From Thermophagus xiamenensis (GTDB lineage: Bacteria; Bacteroidota; Bacteroidia; Bacteroidales; Marinilabiliaceae): a DNA stretch of 64,000 nt. Position numbers and translations under genes: made by a program. Positions 36,806 through 46,292 of this stretch are shown here, one piece after another (position 1 is the stretch's first letter; each line of letters opens with the position of its first letter). A model generated the notes under the pieces. That model did no database searches, had not been told where the DNA came from, and was given only the letters and a program-made list of their open reading frames with translations. The DNA lies in NCBI RefSeq assembly GCF_900112795.1, contig NZ_FONA01000004.1, positions 157,134 to 221,133 of the forward strand, read 5' to 3'.

Positions 36806-37528
36806 ATGAATAAAGTATTAATAATAACTTCGAAGGAGTTCCGCGGCTATTTTGATTCCCTGATGGCCTATATCATGCTATTTATATTTTTGGGATTAAC
36901 AGGATTTTTTACCTGGCTATACGGAACCGATGTATTTTATACCAATACAGCCAGTTTGTCACCATTCTTTCAAACCGCTTACTGGACATTGTTCCTCTTT
37001 ATTCCTGCCCTAACGATGAAGCATATTGCTGAAGAATTGAAAACGGGAACAATTGAACTTTTACTAACCAAACCCATATCCTATTGGCAGGTAATAATTG
37101 GCAAATTTTTAGCCACCTGGCTGCTTATTGTTGTTAGTCTTGCCCTTACCATACCATGGTACATCACCATTGCCAATCTGGGACCTATTGATCATGGCAC
37201 CGTAATCACCGGATATTTGGGCTTGCTACTCATGAGTGGTGCCTATATCAGTATCGGCATTTTTACGAGTAGTTTAACGCAAAATCAAATAGTAGCCTTC
37301 TTGCTGGCACTCATAGGAGGAATATTCTTCCAGATATTATTCAGCATGCTGGCTTCCGTATTTGACGGGACATTAGGTAATATTTTTGAGTATTTAGACC
37401 TTAGAGGTCATTACGATAATATAACGAGAGGTATTATCGACAGTCGTGACTTTATCTATTTTCTTTCTGTCATTTTTATTTCACTTGCCGGAGCTGAAGC
37501 ATCATTACTAAAAAAGAACCTGAAATAA
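36806..37528 (+). CDS. gldF: ABC transporter permease GldF
   Basis: A 240-residue ABC-2 type integral membrane subunit with six hydrophobic segments. It begins MNKVLIITSKEFRGYFDSLM, the usual amphipathic start before TM1, and carries AEELKTGTIELLLTKPIS near 77, the conserved cytosolic coupling loop, and GAYISIGIFTSSLTQNQIVA in the fourth segment. It partners GldA. The gene is 15 bp after gldA and 13 bp before gldG. Confidence 0.9.
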   Translation: MNKVLIITSKEFRGYFDSLMAYIMLFIFLGLTGFFTWLYGTDVFYTNTASLSPFFQTAYWTLFLFIPALTMKHIAEELKTGTIELLLTKPISYWQVIIGKFLATWLLIVVSLALTIPWYITIANLGPIDHGTVITGYLGLLLMSGAYISIGIFTSSLTQNQIVAFLLALIGGIFFQILFSMLASVFDGTLGNIFEYLDLRGHYDNITRGIIDSRDFIYFLSVIFISLAGAEASLLKKNLK

Positions 37529-37541
37529 AGTTTATGGAATT

Positions 37542-39050
37542 ATGACAAAAGCAAAACTCAAATACATATTATTACTGGTAACGGGTATTGTGATTTTAAT
37601 AAACCTGATCAGTGACAACTTATATATAAGACTTGATTTTACAGAGGATCAACGTTATACCCTCAGTCAAAGTACCCTGGATATTTTAAATGACTTACAA
37701 GATCCGGTAACGGTAACGGCTTATTTCTCAGAAGATTTACAACCACAATTTGACAGGATGCGACAGGATTTTAAAAATCTTTTGGAGGAGTATGCCACCC
37801 GTTCCGACAATAAAGTAGTATACTCGTTTATAAATCCGAACGAGAGTGATGAATTGGAAAGAGAAGCGCAACAGAACGGGATTCAACCCTTGGTAATTTC
37901 GTCTCGCGAAAAAAACCAGGCCGTACAAAAAAGAGCTTATATGGGGGCCGTAATTAATTATGGTGAAGCCGTTGAAGTATTACCGTTTCTTGAACCCGGC
38001 GCACAAATGGAATATGCCCTCACCATGGCCATCAAAAAAATGACCATACCCGAAAAACCCCCTGTTGGGATTATCACGGGACATGGGGAGCCCGATATGG
38101 ATGAAATAAATGAGATAGTCTCCGAATTGCAGGTTCTATACGCACCAGAAAGTACAACCCTCGAAGACTCGATAGATCTGGATAAATATCAAGCCCTATT
38201 ATGGGTGCGCCCCACCGATAGTATTCCTGACGCCCACCTTGAAAAAGTGGAGTCATATATTCGTAATGGTGGTAATTTGGTATTAGCCATCAACAAGGTA
38301 GAAGCTGATTTTAACACCGGTATGGGACGTAACCTTTATACAGGGATAGCTGACTGGCTCGAAAAACATGGTGTTAAAATCAACCCGGATTTTCTCATTG
38401 ATGCTAATTGCGGTAGTGTTACCATACGCCAGCAACAAGGGCCATTTATAATCAATACGCCGGTATCATTTCCCTATTTGCCGGTCATTTCCGAATTTGC
38501 TGATCATCCCGTAGGTAAAGGATTAAGCGCAGTTATGTTGCAGTTTGCCAGCTCTCTGGAATCAACATCGGATTCTACCTTTAATTTTGTTCCGTTAGCC
38601 TTTACAAGTAGTAAATCAGATGCCCAACAAGCGCCAACATTCTTTAATTTCCAAAAAGAATGGAGCGAGTCCGACTTTACTCGTAATGCCATACCTGTAG
38701 CTGCGTTGACAGAAAAAATAAATGATACATCCTACGGGAAGATCATTGTCTTCTCGGATGGTGATTTTGTAATAAATGGGTCCGGACAAGAGGCCAGACA
38801 ACTACAACCGGATAATATTTCATTTTTTGTCAATGCAGTTGATTATTTAAGCGATGATACCGGTTTGATGCAATTACGCACCAAGACCATTAAACATCGA
38901 CCGCTTGACCAAATTAAAGAGAGCAAACAAGCTTGGTTAAAAACACTTAATTTCGGATTACCTCTTCTGCTGATCATCATTATCGGATTTGTCAGATATC
39001 AGCATAGTATTAATCTCAGAAATAAAAGAAGGGAGGAGAGTTATGCTTAG
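37542..39050 (+). CDS. gldG: Gld-type ABC transporter accessory protein GldG
   Basis: A 502-residue membrane-anchored protein: one N-terminal helix (about 6-25), a large extracytoplasmic ABC-type-uncharacterised (GldG/DUF4350-like) domain from DFTEDQRYTLSQSTLDIL (about 32) to about 440, and a C-terminal helix (about 465-485, FGLPLLLIIIIGFVRY). Features include DPVTVTAYFSEDL, and the glutamine-amidotransferase-like stretch GIITGHGEPDMDEI near 178. It completes the GldAFG complex. Its stop overlaps the next gene's start region by 8 bp. Confidence 0.9.
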   Translation: MTKAKLKYILLLVTGIVILINLISDNLYIRLDFTEDQRYTLSQSTLDILNDLQDPVTVTAYFSEDLQPQFDRMRQDFKNLLEEYATRSDNKVVYSFINPNESDELEREAQQNGIQPLVISSREKNQAVQKRAYMGAVINYGEAVEVLPFLEPGAQMEYALTMAIKKMTIPEKPPVGIITGHGEPDMDEINEIVSELQVLYAPESTTLEDSIDLDKYQALLWVRPTDSIPDAHLEKVESYIRNGGNLVLAINKVEADFNTGMGRNLYTGIADWLEKHGVKINPDFLIDANCGSVTIRQQQGPFIINTPVSFPYLPVISEFADHPVGKGLSAVMLQFASSLESTSDSTFNFVPLAFTSSKSDAQQAPTFFNFQKEWSESDFTRNAIPVAALTEKINDTSYGKIIVFSDGDFVINGSGQEARQLQPDNISFFVNAVDYLSDDTGLMQLRTKTIKHRPLDQIKESKQAWLKTLNFGLPLLLIIIIGFVRYQHSINLRNKRREESYA

Positions 39051-40032
39051 AAAAATGAACATTAAAACCCTTTCAACAATCTTCGGGGTATTGGTCGTAA
39101 TTTATGCAATACAAATTATTACTGCCCCAAAAGGAACGGGCAACATGCCGGATTTCATTACTTCTTTTGAAACCGAACAATGTAATAAAATAGTAATATC
39201 GCCCAAAGGAAAAGATAAACCCGATATTATACTCTTTAAAAAGAACAATAAAAATTGGGTAGTAACAGAGCAAAATTCAAATAAAGAATTTGCAGCCGAT
39301 TCAAATACAGTAAGAAATCTATTGCGGGAAATGAGTCAATTGTCACCCCTCAGGATTGCCACTCAAAACAAAGAGCGTTGGCAACAATTTGATGTGACCG
39401 ACTCGTTGGGTGTAAGAGTTTCTTTTTTTGAGGATGATGACGTATTAGCTGACCTAATTATAGGTCGTTTTACTTATACGCAATCACCCATGGCCGCTCA
39501 GATGATGCAACAAAACCCTTATATGCGGCAAAATCCCGGCACCATGAGTACATACGTCAGGAATGCCGATGAAACCGAGGTATATGCTGTAGAGGGATTT
39601 TTAGCTTCATCGGTAGGGACTGAAACAGAACGCTATCGTGACCGAACCTTTTTCTCTATGAGCAAAGCACTGATTGAGCCTGTAGAATTTTCCTTCTCTT
39701 TTCCAGGAGATAGTTCATTTATACTACGCAAACAAGGGGAACAATGGAATATTGGTTCTCAGGCAGCTGATTCGGCTTCGGTGGCCAATTACATAAATGG
39801 CATCAGGAACCTGAGAGTTAGCAGCTTTGCCGGAGAAAAACCGGAAAAGGTTTCTCATAAAGTCACCATAAAAGGCGAGAATGGTGTTGCCACAACGATT
39901 GAAGCGCAATTTGATGAAGATTCGACTTTAATTATGTCAAGTCAGTATCCCGATAATTTGGCTCTCGACAAAAGTCATTACTTGTTCAATAAAATCTTTG
40001 TTTCAAAAAGCAAATTTTTAAAGGAAGAATAA
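39043..40032 (+). CDS. DUF4340 domain protein of the gld operon
   Basis: A 329-residue protein with one N-terminal helix (about 9-25) and an extracytoplasmic DUF4340 domain (about 60-260: NKIVISPKGKDKPDIILFKK, WVVTEQNSNKEFAADSNTV). ATG 39043 is supported by an unusually good ribosome binding site, GGGAGGAG, ending 4 nt before it and located inside the end of gldG; the 8-bp overlap indicates translational coupling. DUF4340 proteins commonly follow GldG-like genes and are thought to be part of the same machine, function unknown. A strong terminator follows. Confidence 0.88.
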   Translation: MLRKMNIKTLSTIFGVLVVIYAIQIITAPKGTGNMPDFITSFETEQCNKIVISPKGKDKPDIILFKKNNKNWVVTEQNSNKEFAADSNTVRNLLREMSQLSPLRIATQNKERWQQFDVTDSLGVRVSFFEDDDVLADLIIGRFTYTQSPMAAQMMQQNPYMRQNPGTMSTYVRNADETEVYAVEGFLASSVGTETERYRDRTFFSMSKALIEPVEFSFSFPGDSSFILRKQGEQWNIGSQAADSASVANYINGIRNLRVSSFAGEKPEKVSHKVTIKGENGVATTIEAQFDEDSTLIMSSQYPDNLALDKSHYLFNKIFVSKSKFLKEE

Positions 40033-40058
40033 TTTATAAATCCGGCAAACAGCAGAAT

Positions 40059-40109
40059 ACTCTGTGGAAAGTTTAATTAGTTTATTTATACTTTCCACAG
40101 AGTTTTTTA
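40059..40109 (+). terminator. Terminator of the gld operon
   Basis: ACTCTGTGGAAAGT (40059-40072) pairs perfectly with ACTTTCCACAGAGT (40090-40103), followed by six T. Confidence 0.85.
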
Positions 40110-40143
40110 TTTTTTGTTTTAATATTCCCGATGGTTCATTTCT

Positions 40144-40151
40144 TATCTTTG
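40144..40151 (+). promoter_or_regulatory. -7 element of the BFD-like gene
   Basis: TATCTTTG, 60 bp before the ATG at 40211; a TTTG at 40113-40116 is too far (27 nt) for a classical -33 box. Confidence 0.4.
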
Positions 40152-40210
40152 TTTTCTTATATCCGGATCGATTTTAATGACACTTCTATAGAGAATAACA
40201 GCCTAAGTTC

Positions 40211-40441
40211 ATGAAGCAACTTATATGCATTTGCAATAGAGTCACGTATGGTGACATAGAAAAAATCCTGCAACAATACCCCCATGCCGAAATTGAAGAA
40301 ATAATGCATCTTTCTTCGGCAGGTACAACGTGTGGACGCTGTCGAAGAGAATTAACAGCTAAAGTTGAAGAAATAAAAAAATTACTATTTGACAGGAAGA
40401 AGCCGCAACAATTAACGATACCATTCCAATATTATAAATAA
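40211..40441 (+). CDS. BFD-like [2Fe-2S]-binding protein
   Basis: A 76-residue protein of the bacterioferritin-associated ferredoxin family. Cysteines at 6 and 8 (ICICN) and 41 and 44 (TTCGRCR) give the CxC...CxxC arrangement that holds a [2Fe-2S] cluster in a small helix-turn-helix fold. Known family members either release iron from bacterioferritin or form domains of larger reductases. No bacterioferritin gene is close. The C-terminal 20 residues (KKPQQLTIPFQYYK) extend beyond the classic domain. It is flanked by its own promoter and a hairpin. Confidence 0.82.
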   Translation: MKQLICICNRVTYGDIEKILQQYPHAEIEEIMHLSSAGTTCGRCRRELTAKVEEIKKLLFDRKKPQQLTIPFQYYK

Positions 40442-40467
40442 AGAGGCTGCCCGTTCGGGAAGCCTCT
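40442..40467. terminator. Hairpin between the BFD-like gene and mmdB
   Basis: AGAGGCT-GCCCG-TT-CGGGA-AGCCTCT with a single internal mismatch, starting right after the stop codon. It can serve both converging transcripts, but the T run is short. Confidence 0.6.
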
Positions 40468-40505
40468 TGCCACAATCAACCAATTACTAAAATTGTAAAA
40501 CAACC

Positions 40506-41759
40506 TTACATAAGGAAGCTCAGCATCATACCGGCAGCTACGGCCGAACCAATAACACCGGAAACATTAGGTGCCATGGCATGCATTAAAAGGTGATTTG
40601 AAGGATCGTTTTTGAGACCCTCGTGTTGAACCACCCGTGCACTATCGGGAACTGCCGAAACTCCTGCAGCGCCAATCATTGGATTAATTTTGTTTTCTTT
40701 ACGCAGGAACAAGTTCATTATTTTGGCAAATAACAATCCGCCGGCGGTAGCAATAATGAATGATGCTGCACCAAGAACAAATATTTTGATAGATTGGCTT
40801 GTAAGAAATACACTGGCCTGAGTAGAAGCTCCAACGGTGAGCCCTAACAGAATTGTAATAATATCAATTAATTTAGTTCGTGCTGTTTCGGCCAATCGTT
40901 CTGTTACGCCACACTCTTTCATCAGGTTACCAAAAAACAACATACCTAATAACGGCAGTGCAGTTGGTGAAATAAATAAGGTCAATAATAAACCAATAAG
41001 AGGGAACAGAATTTTTTCAGTTTTAGAAACAGCCCTGGGTGGTTTCATCTTAATAAGCCGTTCTTTTTTGGTGGTCATCAACCGAATAATAGGCGGTTGA
41101 ATAACCGGTACCAGTGCCATGTATGAATAAGCTGCAATGGCAATACTACCAATCAAATGAGGTGCTAATTTGGAAGATGAAAAGATAGCTGTAGGTCCAT
41201 CGGCACCACCAATAATTGAAATAGCACCTGCTTCATGAATTTCAAAACCCATTGCCATTGCACCCACAAAGGTACCGAAAACTCCCAGCTGAGCAGCTGC
41301 TCCCAAAAGCATCAACCGGGGATTTGATATCAGCGATGAAAAATCCGTCATCGCCCCTATCCCCAGAAATATCAATGGCGGATATATCCCTTTCAGCACA
41401 CCAAAATAGAGATAGTTAAGCACAGAGCCTTCTTCATAAATACCTATTTGAAAGCCTTCCACAAAAGGAATATTTCCCAACAAAATACCAGTTCCGATAG
41501 GCACTAAAAGAAGAGGTTCATAATTAAATCGAATAGCCAAAAAGATAAAGAACAATCCCACGACTATCATTATCAGGTTTCCGGAAGTAACATTGGAAAA
41601 ACCTGTATATTGCCAAAAAGTATGCAGGCCTTTAACCAGAGCACTGCTGCTATCCACATGGTCGGGCGTTACATCCTGTGCAGAAACATTACCACCGGAT
41701 AATACCGAAACCATAAACAACAGCCCGAGTACGGTAAATACTGTTACAAATTTTCTCAC
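40506..41759 (-). CDS. mmdB: Sodium-pumping decarboxylase, beta subunit (membrane)
   Basis: A 417-residue integral membrane subunit that couples decarboxylation of the carboxybiotin carrier to outward sodium transport. After a signal-like leader (about 1-27) come about 10 hydrophobic segments; family signatures are FLGIGAMTDFSSLISNPR near 133, AISIIGGADGPTAIFSSSKL near 180 (the Asp-containing ion site), and GAAGVSAVPDSARVV near 367. It is the last gene of the mce-mmdA-oadG-mmdC-mmdB unit, so methylmalonyl-CoA rather than oxaloacetate is the likely substrate. Confidence 0.93.
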   Translation of the reverse strand: MRKFVTVFTVLGLLFMVSVLSGGNVSAQDVTPDHVDSSSALVKGLHTFWQYTGFSNVTSGNLIMIVVGLFFIFLAIRFNYEPLLLVPIGTGILLGNIPFVEGFQIGIYEEGSVLNYLYFGVLKGIYPPLIFLGIGAMTDFSSLISNPRLMLLGAAAQLGVFGTFVGAMAMGFEIHEAGAISIIGGADGPTAIFSSSKLAPHLIGSIAIAAYSYMALVPVIQPPIIRLMTTKKERLIKMKPPRAVSKTEKILFPLIGLLLTLFISPTALPLLGMLFFGNLMKECGVTERLAETARTKLIDIITILLGLTVGASTQASVFLTSQSIKIFVLGAASFIIATAGGLLFAKIMNLFLRKENKINPMIGAAGVSAVPDSARVVQHEGLKNDPSNHLLMHAMAPNVSGVIGSAVAAGMMLSFLM

Positions 41760-41827
41760 TTTACATATTTTTATTTGGAAGAAGCTAAAAATGCTTCGTA
41801 ATTCGACAATCTGAAAAATAATTGATG

Positions 41828-42253
41828 TTATTCAAGTACCATCAGTACATCACTTTGGAGAACGGCGTCGCCTACTTTTACTTTAATCTCCTTCACTTTT
41901 CCGTCTTTGTCGGCCATCACATTATTTTCCATCTTCATGGCTTCCATAATGAGGAGAGTATCACCTTTTTTGACAACATCCCCCTCTTTAACCAGGACTT
42001 TGAAGATACTTCCCGGCAAAGGTGCGAGAACCTGAGACCCACCTGTTGATGGCTTTTTAACAATGTGTCCTTCTCCTGGTTTGGGTTTTACTTCCTGACG
42101 AACCAGCTTAGGTGTTTTAACCTTTTTAACTTCCTGTTCTATTTCAACGGTATAGGAAGTACCATTTACTTCAACGGTCGCAACATTATCCTCTATTTCC
42201 TTGACGTTAACGTGATATTTGTTCCCGTTTATCGAAAAATCAAATTTTTTCAT
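41828..42253 (-). CDS. mmdC: Biotin carboxyl carrier subunit
   Basis: A 141-residue protein starting at ATG 42253 (MKKFDFSINGNKYHVNVKE); a longer reading from 42286 adds residues not seen in the family. The N-terminal about 70 residues are a strand-rich region and Lys/Pro linker (KPKPGEGHIVKKPSTGG), followed by a biotinyl domain (about 72-141) with the biotin-bearing Lys107 in EAMKMEN. It moves CO2 from the carboxyltransferase MmdA to the membrane subunit. It lies 206 bp after the OadG-like gene with no gene between. Confidence 0.92.
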   Translation of the reverse strand: MKKFDFSINGNKYHVNVKEIEDNVATVEVNGTSYTVEIEQEVKKVKTPKLVRQEVKPKPGEGHIVKKPSTGGSQVLAPLPGSIFKVLVKEGDVVKKGDTLLIMEAMKMENNVMADKDGKVKEIKVKVGDAVLQSDVLMVLE

Positions 42254-42459
42254 AGGTCTAATAAATAAGTCTAAGTTTATCCCCAATAAACATGAATCAA
42301 TGAATTAATTTAGCATCCATTAATCTAATGGAAATGGTATGACCTAAAGTTTATTAAGCTCTTGCAGTGACAAACATTTTTGGCCATGTTATCTTCATTT
42401 CCAAAATTTAAATGACCAATTATGCAACTAACTCATTGACCATGTTCACTTCATTTTCG

Positions 42460-42831
42460 TTATCTTCTTGGTGGTAGAATATTGTTAAGATTATAAATTT
42501 TTGAACTCCAGGGCGAATAGCGTCTTTCTACCCGTTTTATAGTAATGATATTGCTTTCTTCATCATGCATTTCATTAAAATAAAGCGACAAAGCCAAAGC
42601 AATAGCAGCATTAACTTCACCGGCTATATATTGCTCTTCTCCCGCATCAGCCTCAACAATTTTCCCTTCTTTTTTCAACCTACGCTTCAAATGCAGATTT
42701 AGCAATTTAGGCATCAACCGGAAAACAAAAATTAAGAGCACCAGGGCAGTAAAAACCACTGAATAGCCAACAATGGTAATCACCCATATTCGGGACCAAT
42801 TAACTACATCTAAAAAATGAATCATAAACAT
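42460..42831 (-). CDS. OadG-like gamma/delta subunit of the sodium-pumping decarboxylase
   Basis: A 123-residue small membrane protein. One transmembrane helix (about 16-38, ITIVGYSVVFTALVLLIFVF) is followed by a basic stretch (LKRRLKKEG) and a soluble C-terminal half with EVNAAIALALSLYFNEMHDEE, matching the OadG/MmdD type that assembles the complex. It starts 6 bp after the mmdA stop, so the genes are coupled. ATG 42825 is an alternative start. Confidence 0.82.
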   Translation of the reverse strand: MFMIHFLDVVNWSRIWVITIVGYSVVFTALVLLIFVFRLMPKLLNLHLKRRLKKEGKIVEADAGEEQYIAGEVNAAIALALSLYFNEMHDEESNIITIKRVERRYSPWSSKIYNLNNILPPRR

Positions 42832-42837
42832 ATCGGT

Positions 42838-44397
42838 TTATAGTGGAATATTACTGTGTTTTTTAGGTGGATTAGTCAGTTTTTTGGTTTGCAGACTTTG
42901 GAATCCACGAATAATTCTGAAACGGGTATTTCTTGGCTCAATAACATCGTCAATATAACCATATGAAGCCGCTTGATAAGGATTGGCAAAAGCTTCATTA
43001 TATTCTTGTTCTTTTTGAGCAATAAACTTTTTCCTTTCTTCCGGGTCTTCAATTTCTCTCAGTTTCCGTCCTTCCAGAACTTCGATGGCTCCGGAGGCAC
43101 CCATAACGGCAATTTCAGCCGTCGGCCAGGCATAGTTAAGGTCACCTCGTAACTGTTTACAACTCATAACATCGTGAGCCCCACCATAAGATTTACGAAG
43201 TGTAATGGTCACCTTGGGAACCGTAGCTTCACCATAGGCAAACATCAATTTAGCACCATGGGTAATAATACCGGCATATTCTTGCCCACTACCAGGCAAA
43301 AATCCGGGAACATCAACCAACGTTAAAATGGGAATATTAAAGGCATCGCAGAAACGTACAAAACGGGCAGCTTTACGAGAAGCATCGCAGTCTAATACTC
43401 CGGCCAAAAAGTTGGGCTGATTGGCTACTACACCAACAGAGGCTCCTCCCATTCGACAAAAACCTACAATGATATTCTTGGCATAATTACGGTGAACTTC
43501 CAGAAATTCCCCATCATCGACGATAGAATAAATAACCTCTTTCATATCGTACGGTTGGTTGGGGTTGTCGGGGATAATAGAATTTAGACTATCTTCTACA
43601 CGGTCGATGGGGTCATGGCATTCAACCAATGGGGGCTCTTCAAGGTTATTTTGTGGAAGATATGACAGAAGTTTGCGAATCAGCATAATACCTTCTTCTT
43701 CGTTTTCCAGCTCGAAGTGAGACACGCCCGATTTTGAAGAATGAACATGAGCTCCACCCAAGTCTTCTACTGAGATATCTTCGCCGGTAACCGTTTTTAC
43801 TACTTTAGGTCCGGTAACAAACATGTAACTGGTTTGCTGCGTCATCATAATAAAATCGGTCAACGCAGGTGAATAAACTGCGCCACCGGCACATGGTCCA
43901 AATATGGCTGATATTTGAGGAATAACTCCCGATGCTAATATGTTACGCTCAAATATTTCGGCATATCCGGCCAAGGAAGTCACACCTTCCTGAATACGGG
44001 CACCACCACTATCGTTAATACCAATCACAGGGGCACCCACCTTCATGGCCATGTCCATCACTTTACAAATCTTTTGTGCAAAGGTTTCAGACAAAGAACC
44101 GCCAAAAACGGTAAAATCCTGAGCAAAGACATAAACCACCCTGCCATCGATGGTTCCATGACCTGTTACTACACCATCACCAAGGATTTTTTTCTTATCC
44201 ATCCCGAAATTGGTGCATCGATGAGTAACAAACATGTCGAACTCCTCAAAACTTCCATCATCAAGGAGCATTTCAATTCTTTCCCTGGCGGTAAATTTGC
44301 CTTTGCTATGCTGTGCTTCAATACGTTTTTCACCCCCACCGAGGCGCGCCTGGTTTCGCAATTCAATAAGACGTTTAATTTTATCCTGATTCGCCAT
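42838..44397 (-). CDS. mmdA: Methylmalonyl-CoA decarboxylase/carboxyltransferase alpha subunit
   Basis: A 519-residue carboxyltransferase of the propionyl-CoA carboxylase-beta family that moves the carboxyl group of methylmalonyl-CoA to biotin. Signatures: [20 protein letters not shown] near 30, [20 protein letters not shown] near 90, [20 protein letters not shown] (oxyanion hole) near 125, [16 protein letters not shown] near 167, and [18 protein letters not shown] near 360. Placement with MmdB, MmdC, OadG and methylmalonyl-CoA epimerase favours methylmalonyl-CoA as substrate. Confidence 0.95.
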   Translation of the reverse strand: MANQDKIKRLIELRNQARLGGGEKRIEAQHSKGKFTARERIEMLLDDGSFEEFDMFVTHRCTNFGMDKKKILGDGVVTGHGTIDGRVVYVFAQDFTVFGGSLSETFAQKICKVMDMAMKVGAPVIGINDSGGARIQEGVTSLAGYAEIFERNILASGVIPQISAIFGPCAGGAVYSPALTDFIMMTQQTSYMFVTGPKVVKTVTGEDISVEDLGGAHVHSSKSGVSHFELENEEEGIMLIRKLLSYLPQNNLEEPPLVECHDPIDRVEDSLNSIIPDNPNQPYDMKEVIYSIVDDGEFLEVHRNYAKNIIVGFCRMGGASVGVVANQPNFLAGVLDCDASRKAARFVRFCDAFNIPILTLVDVPGFLPGSGQEYAGIITHGAKLMFAYGEATVPKVTITLRKSYGGAHDVMSCKQLRGDLNYAWPTAEIAVMGASGAIEVLEGRKLREIEDPEERKKFIAQKEQEYNEAFANPYQAASYGYIDDVIEPRNTRFRIIRGFQSLQTKKLTNPPKKHSNIPL

Positions 44398-44540
44398 ATT
44401 TGAAAATTTTGTTAATACAACAATCTCATTCGTAAAAAATATATTAGTAAAAGGCCCAAAGGAATTCGCATGGCTTAAGTTTATAGATGTTTTAAATTAA
44501 TGGAAATCTTCCTGCCATGCCCGTTTCCTTTTAATAAAAT

Positions 44541-44948
44541 TTATTTAGGCGCCTCACATAATTCAGTTAAAACGCCGAAGGTTGATTTTGGATGCAAAAA
44601 ACCGATATTCAACCCTTCAGCACCTTTTCTTGGTTGCTTGTCTATAAGACGAACTCCCTGTGCTTCTGCATCTTTTAAACAGTCCTCCAACCCTTCAACG
44701 GCAAAGGCCATATGATGAATTCCTTCACCTTTCTTTTCAATAAACTTGCCAATAGGACCTTCACTGTCGGTAGACTCAAGTAATTCTATTTTGGTGTCTC
44801 CAACTTTAAAAAAGGCTGTCTTTACTTTTTGGTCAGCAACCTCTTCAATAGCATAACATTTTAATCCGAAAACTTTTTCATAAAACGGAATGGCTTCGTC
44901 TAGACTTTTAACAGCGATTCCAATGTGTTCAATATGTGTTGGTTTCAT
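44541..44948 (-). CDS. mce: Methylmalonyl-CoA epimerase
   Basis: A 135-residue VOC-fold enzyme that interconverts the (R) and (S) epimers of methylmalonyl-CoA, linking the B12-dependent mutase to the decarboxylase. Two beta-alpha-beta-beta-beta units are seen with metal ligands: His at EHIGIAVKSLDEAIPFYEKV (near residue 7-10) and IHHMAFAVEGLEDCL near 77, and Glu in GVLTELCEAP at the C-terminus. It is the first gene of the operon, 143 bp before mmdA. Confidence 0.95.
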   Translation of the reverse strand: MKPTHIEHIGIAVKSLDEAIPFYEKVFGLKCYAIEEVADQKVKTAFFKVGDTKIELLESTDSEGPIGKFIEKKGEGIHHMAFAVEGLEDCLKDAEAQGVRLIDKQPRKGAEGLNIGFLHPKSTFGVLTELCEAPK

Positions 44949-45123
44949 ATCAACTGTAATTTTATTTGAAAATTATTTTACAAGCTTCATTACCGAAAAT
45001 CATATCTCACGATTAATGGCTGCATACCTGTTTTATAAAAAGGTAAATTCATCTCCCTCCTAATTTTGGAGTATATAGAACCCCTTTTCTCCCTCCAAAA
45101 ATGATTTTAAAGAAATTTTTCCG

Positions 45124-45131
45124 CAAAAGTA
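45124..45131 (-). promoter_or_regulatory. -7 element of the mce-mmd operon
   Basis: Minus strand TACTTTTG, giving a leader of about 170 nt before mce that contains two AGGAGGGAGA-like purine stretches. A -33 box is not clear. Confidence 0.4.
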
Positions 45132-45364
45132 GCAGAATTAAAACTTTATTGCTACAATTTAAACAAGAAAAATAGGGTGTTTTACAGCAGGTGTTGGAAT
45201 TTTTCACAACCAATTCCATCCTTTTTCATAGGTTGTAAACCCGATTGAAGTAAAAATATGAGTTACGGGTAAATAGTATCCAAACAATGAGTCTGCTGGT
45301 TCTTTGTTCGCAATTAATATCATTAATGCATTGTAGAGGGACTCTTTCCACGTTTTGCGAGACA

Positions 45365-45472
45365 AATGAAACGAGCATGGCGGCTTTTGTCACAAAAGAC
45401 CATGTATAAATTTTATTAAGCCATGCGAGTTCCATCCAACCAATAACCTAAATAATATTTATACGGATGAAT
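45365..45472 (+). repeat. Composite dispersed repeat, copy 2 (module 1)
   Basis: ATGAAACGAGCATGGCGGC at the left and AAGCCATGCGAGTTCCATCC near the right form imperfect inverted ends; the unit closes with TTTATACGGATGAA. No gene is present in 45132-45621. Confidence 0.75.
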
Positions 45473-45621
45473 CGGTTGTTATTTTACAAACTCCTCATTA
45501 TGCAAAAGATTATCCTTTAGTTTTCCTTCTTACAAATGCCCCATTAGCAGACAAAAAATATTTTTTACATCAAAAACTTATATATCACCTTTTTTACCGT
45601 GAAAATAAAGATTCTCTCACC

Positions 45622-45742
45622 CGTTGGAAAGCGTTTCCCTTTATCGTGGGAAAGTGTTTCCCTTTATCGTGGGAAAGCGTTTCCCTTTACCGTGGGAAAG
45701 CGTTTCCCTTTACCGTGGGAAAGTGTTTCCCTTTATCGTGGG
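45622..45742. repeat. 23-bp tandem repeat, five units plus a partial
   Basis: Units of 23 bp, CGTGGGAAAG[CT]GTTTCCCTTTA[TC], nearly identical. Each contains GGGAAA-N3-TTTCCC, so every unit can form a small hairpin. The length is not a multiple of three and no frame stays open in a meaningful way. Confidence 0.92.
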
Positions 45743-45840
45743 TATTAATAAGGAAGAAGAAGCTTATTGTGAATATTGAAAAGTTATTAGTAATGACTGC
45801 ACCAATTGACTTATGAACCAGCCACTAAAAACTAATTTTA

Positions 45841-45885
45841 GATTCCATCCGGCCAATAACTTAGACAAACTTTATTCCGGTAAAA
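45841..45885 (+). repeat. Partial copy of the dispersed repeat
   Basis: GATTCCATCCGGCCAATAAC followed by TTAGACAAACTTTAT matches the right end of module 1. Confidence 0.6.
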
Positions 45886-45941
45886 AGTTAAGAAGGTCGT
45901 GATTTTAGAAAAATGCGTTGAAATATCAAAATATTCTTGTC

Positions 45942-46100
45942 CTAACCCACTTTCTCCAGCCATTCTTTAAAAGATTTTATCCGGTCGCGACTAACCACAA
46001 TGTCACGGTTTTCCCGGTCTGTTCTCACCTTTATCTTAAGACGGTAATTGCCGAAAGAAACAATATCTATTACAGCCTCGATATGAACAATATCTTTCAT
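45942..46100 (-). pseudogene. C-terminal fragment of a LytTR-type DNA-binding protein
   Basis: A 52-codon frame, MKDIVHIEAVIDIVSFGNYR then LKIKVRTDRENRDIVVSRDR and IKSFKEWLEKVG. The end (IVVSRDRIKSFKEWL) and the preceding GNYRLKIK strand resemble the C-terminal half of LytTR DNA-binding domains in Bacteroidota response regulators. The N-terminal half of the domain and any receiver domain are missing; the frame is closed by a TAA 36 bp further upstream. It lies among dispersed repeats, consistent with decay by rearrangement. Confidence 0.5.
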
Positions 46101-46292
46101 AAATAACTGCAGGAAGTTAACGCTTCTTAAGACTTTACATTACCAATCTTTATCCTTCTATAATTCACTATTTTACAAAACAACATTCTTGAAATATAGA
46201 AGACAATAGAGGAATTAAGTGACACAAAACAGCAAAGTAGTTTCCTTGTTTCGGCAAAAAACATCATTTTTGCATATCAATTTTCAAAACCG

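Noticed and set aside
45622..45742. CRISPR array
   Set aside because: The units are contiguous with no unique spacers and no cas genes are near.
45918..46106. A 62-codon plus-strand frame
   Set aside because: The opposite strand reads as a LytTR C-terminus, which is a better explanation.
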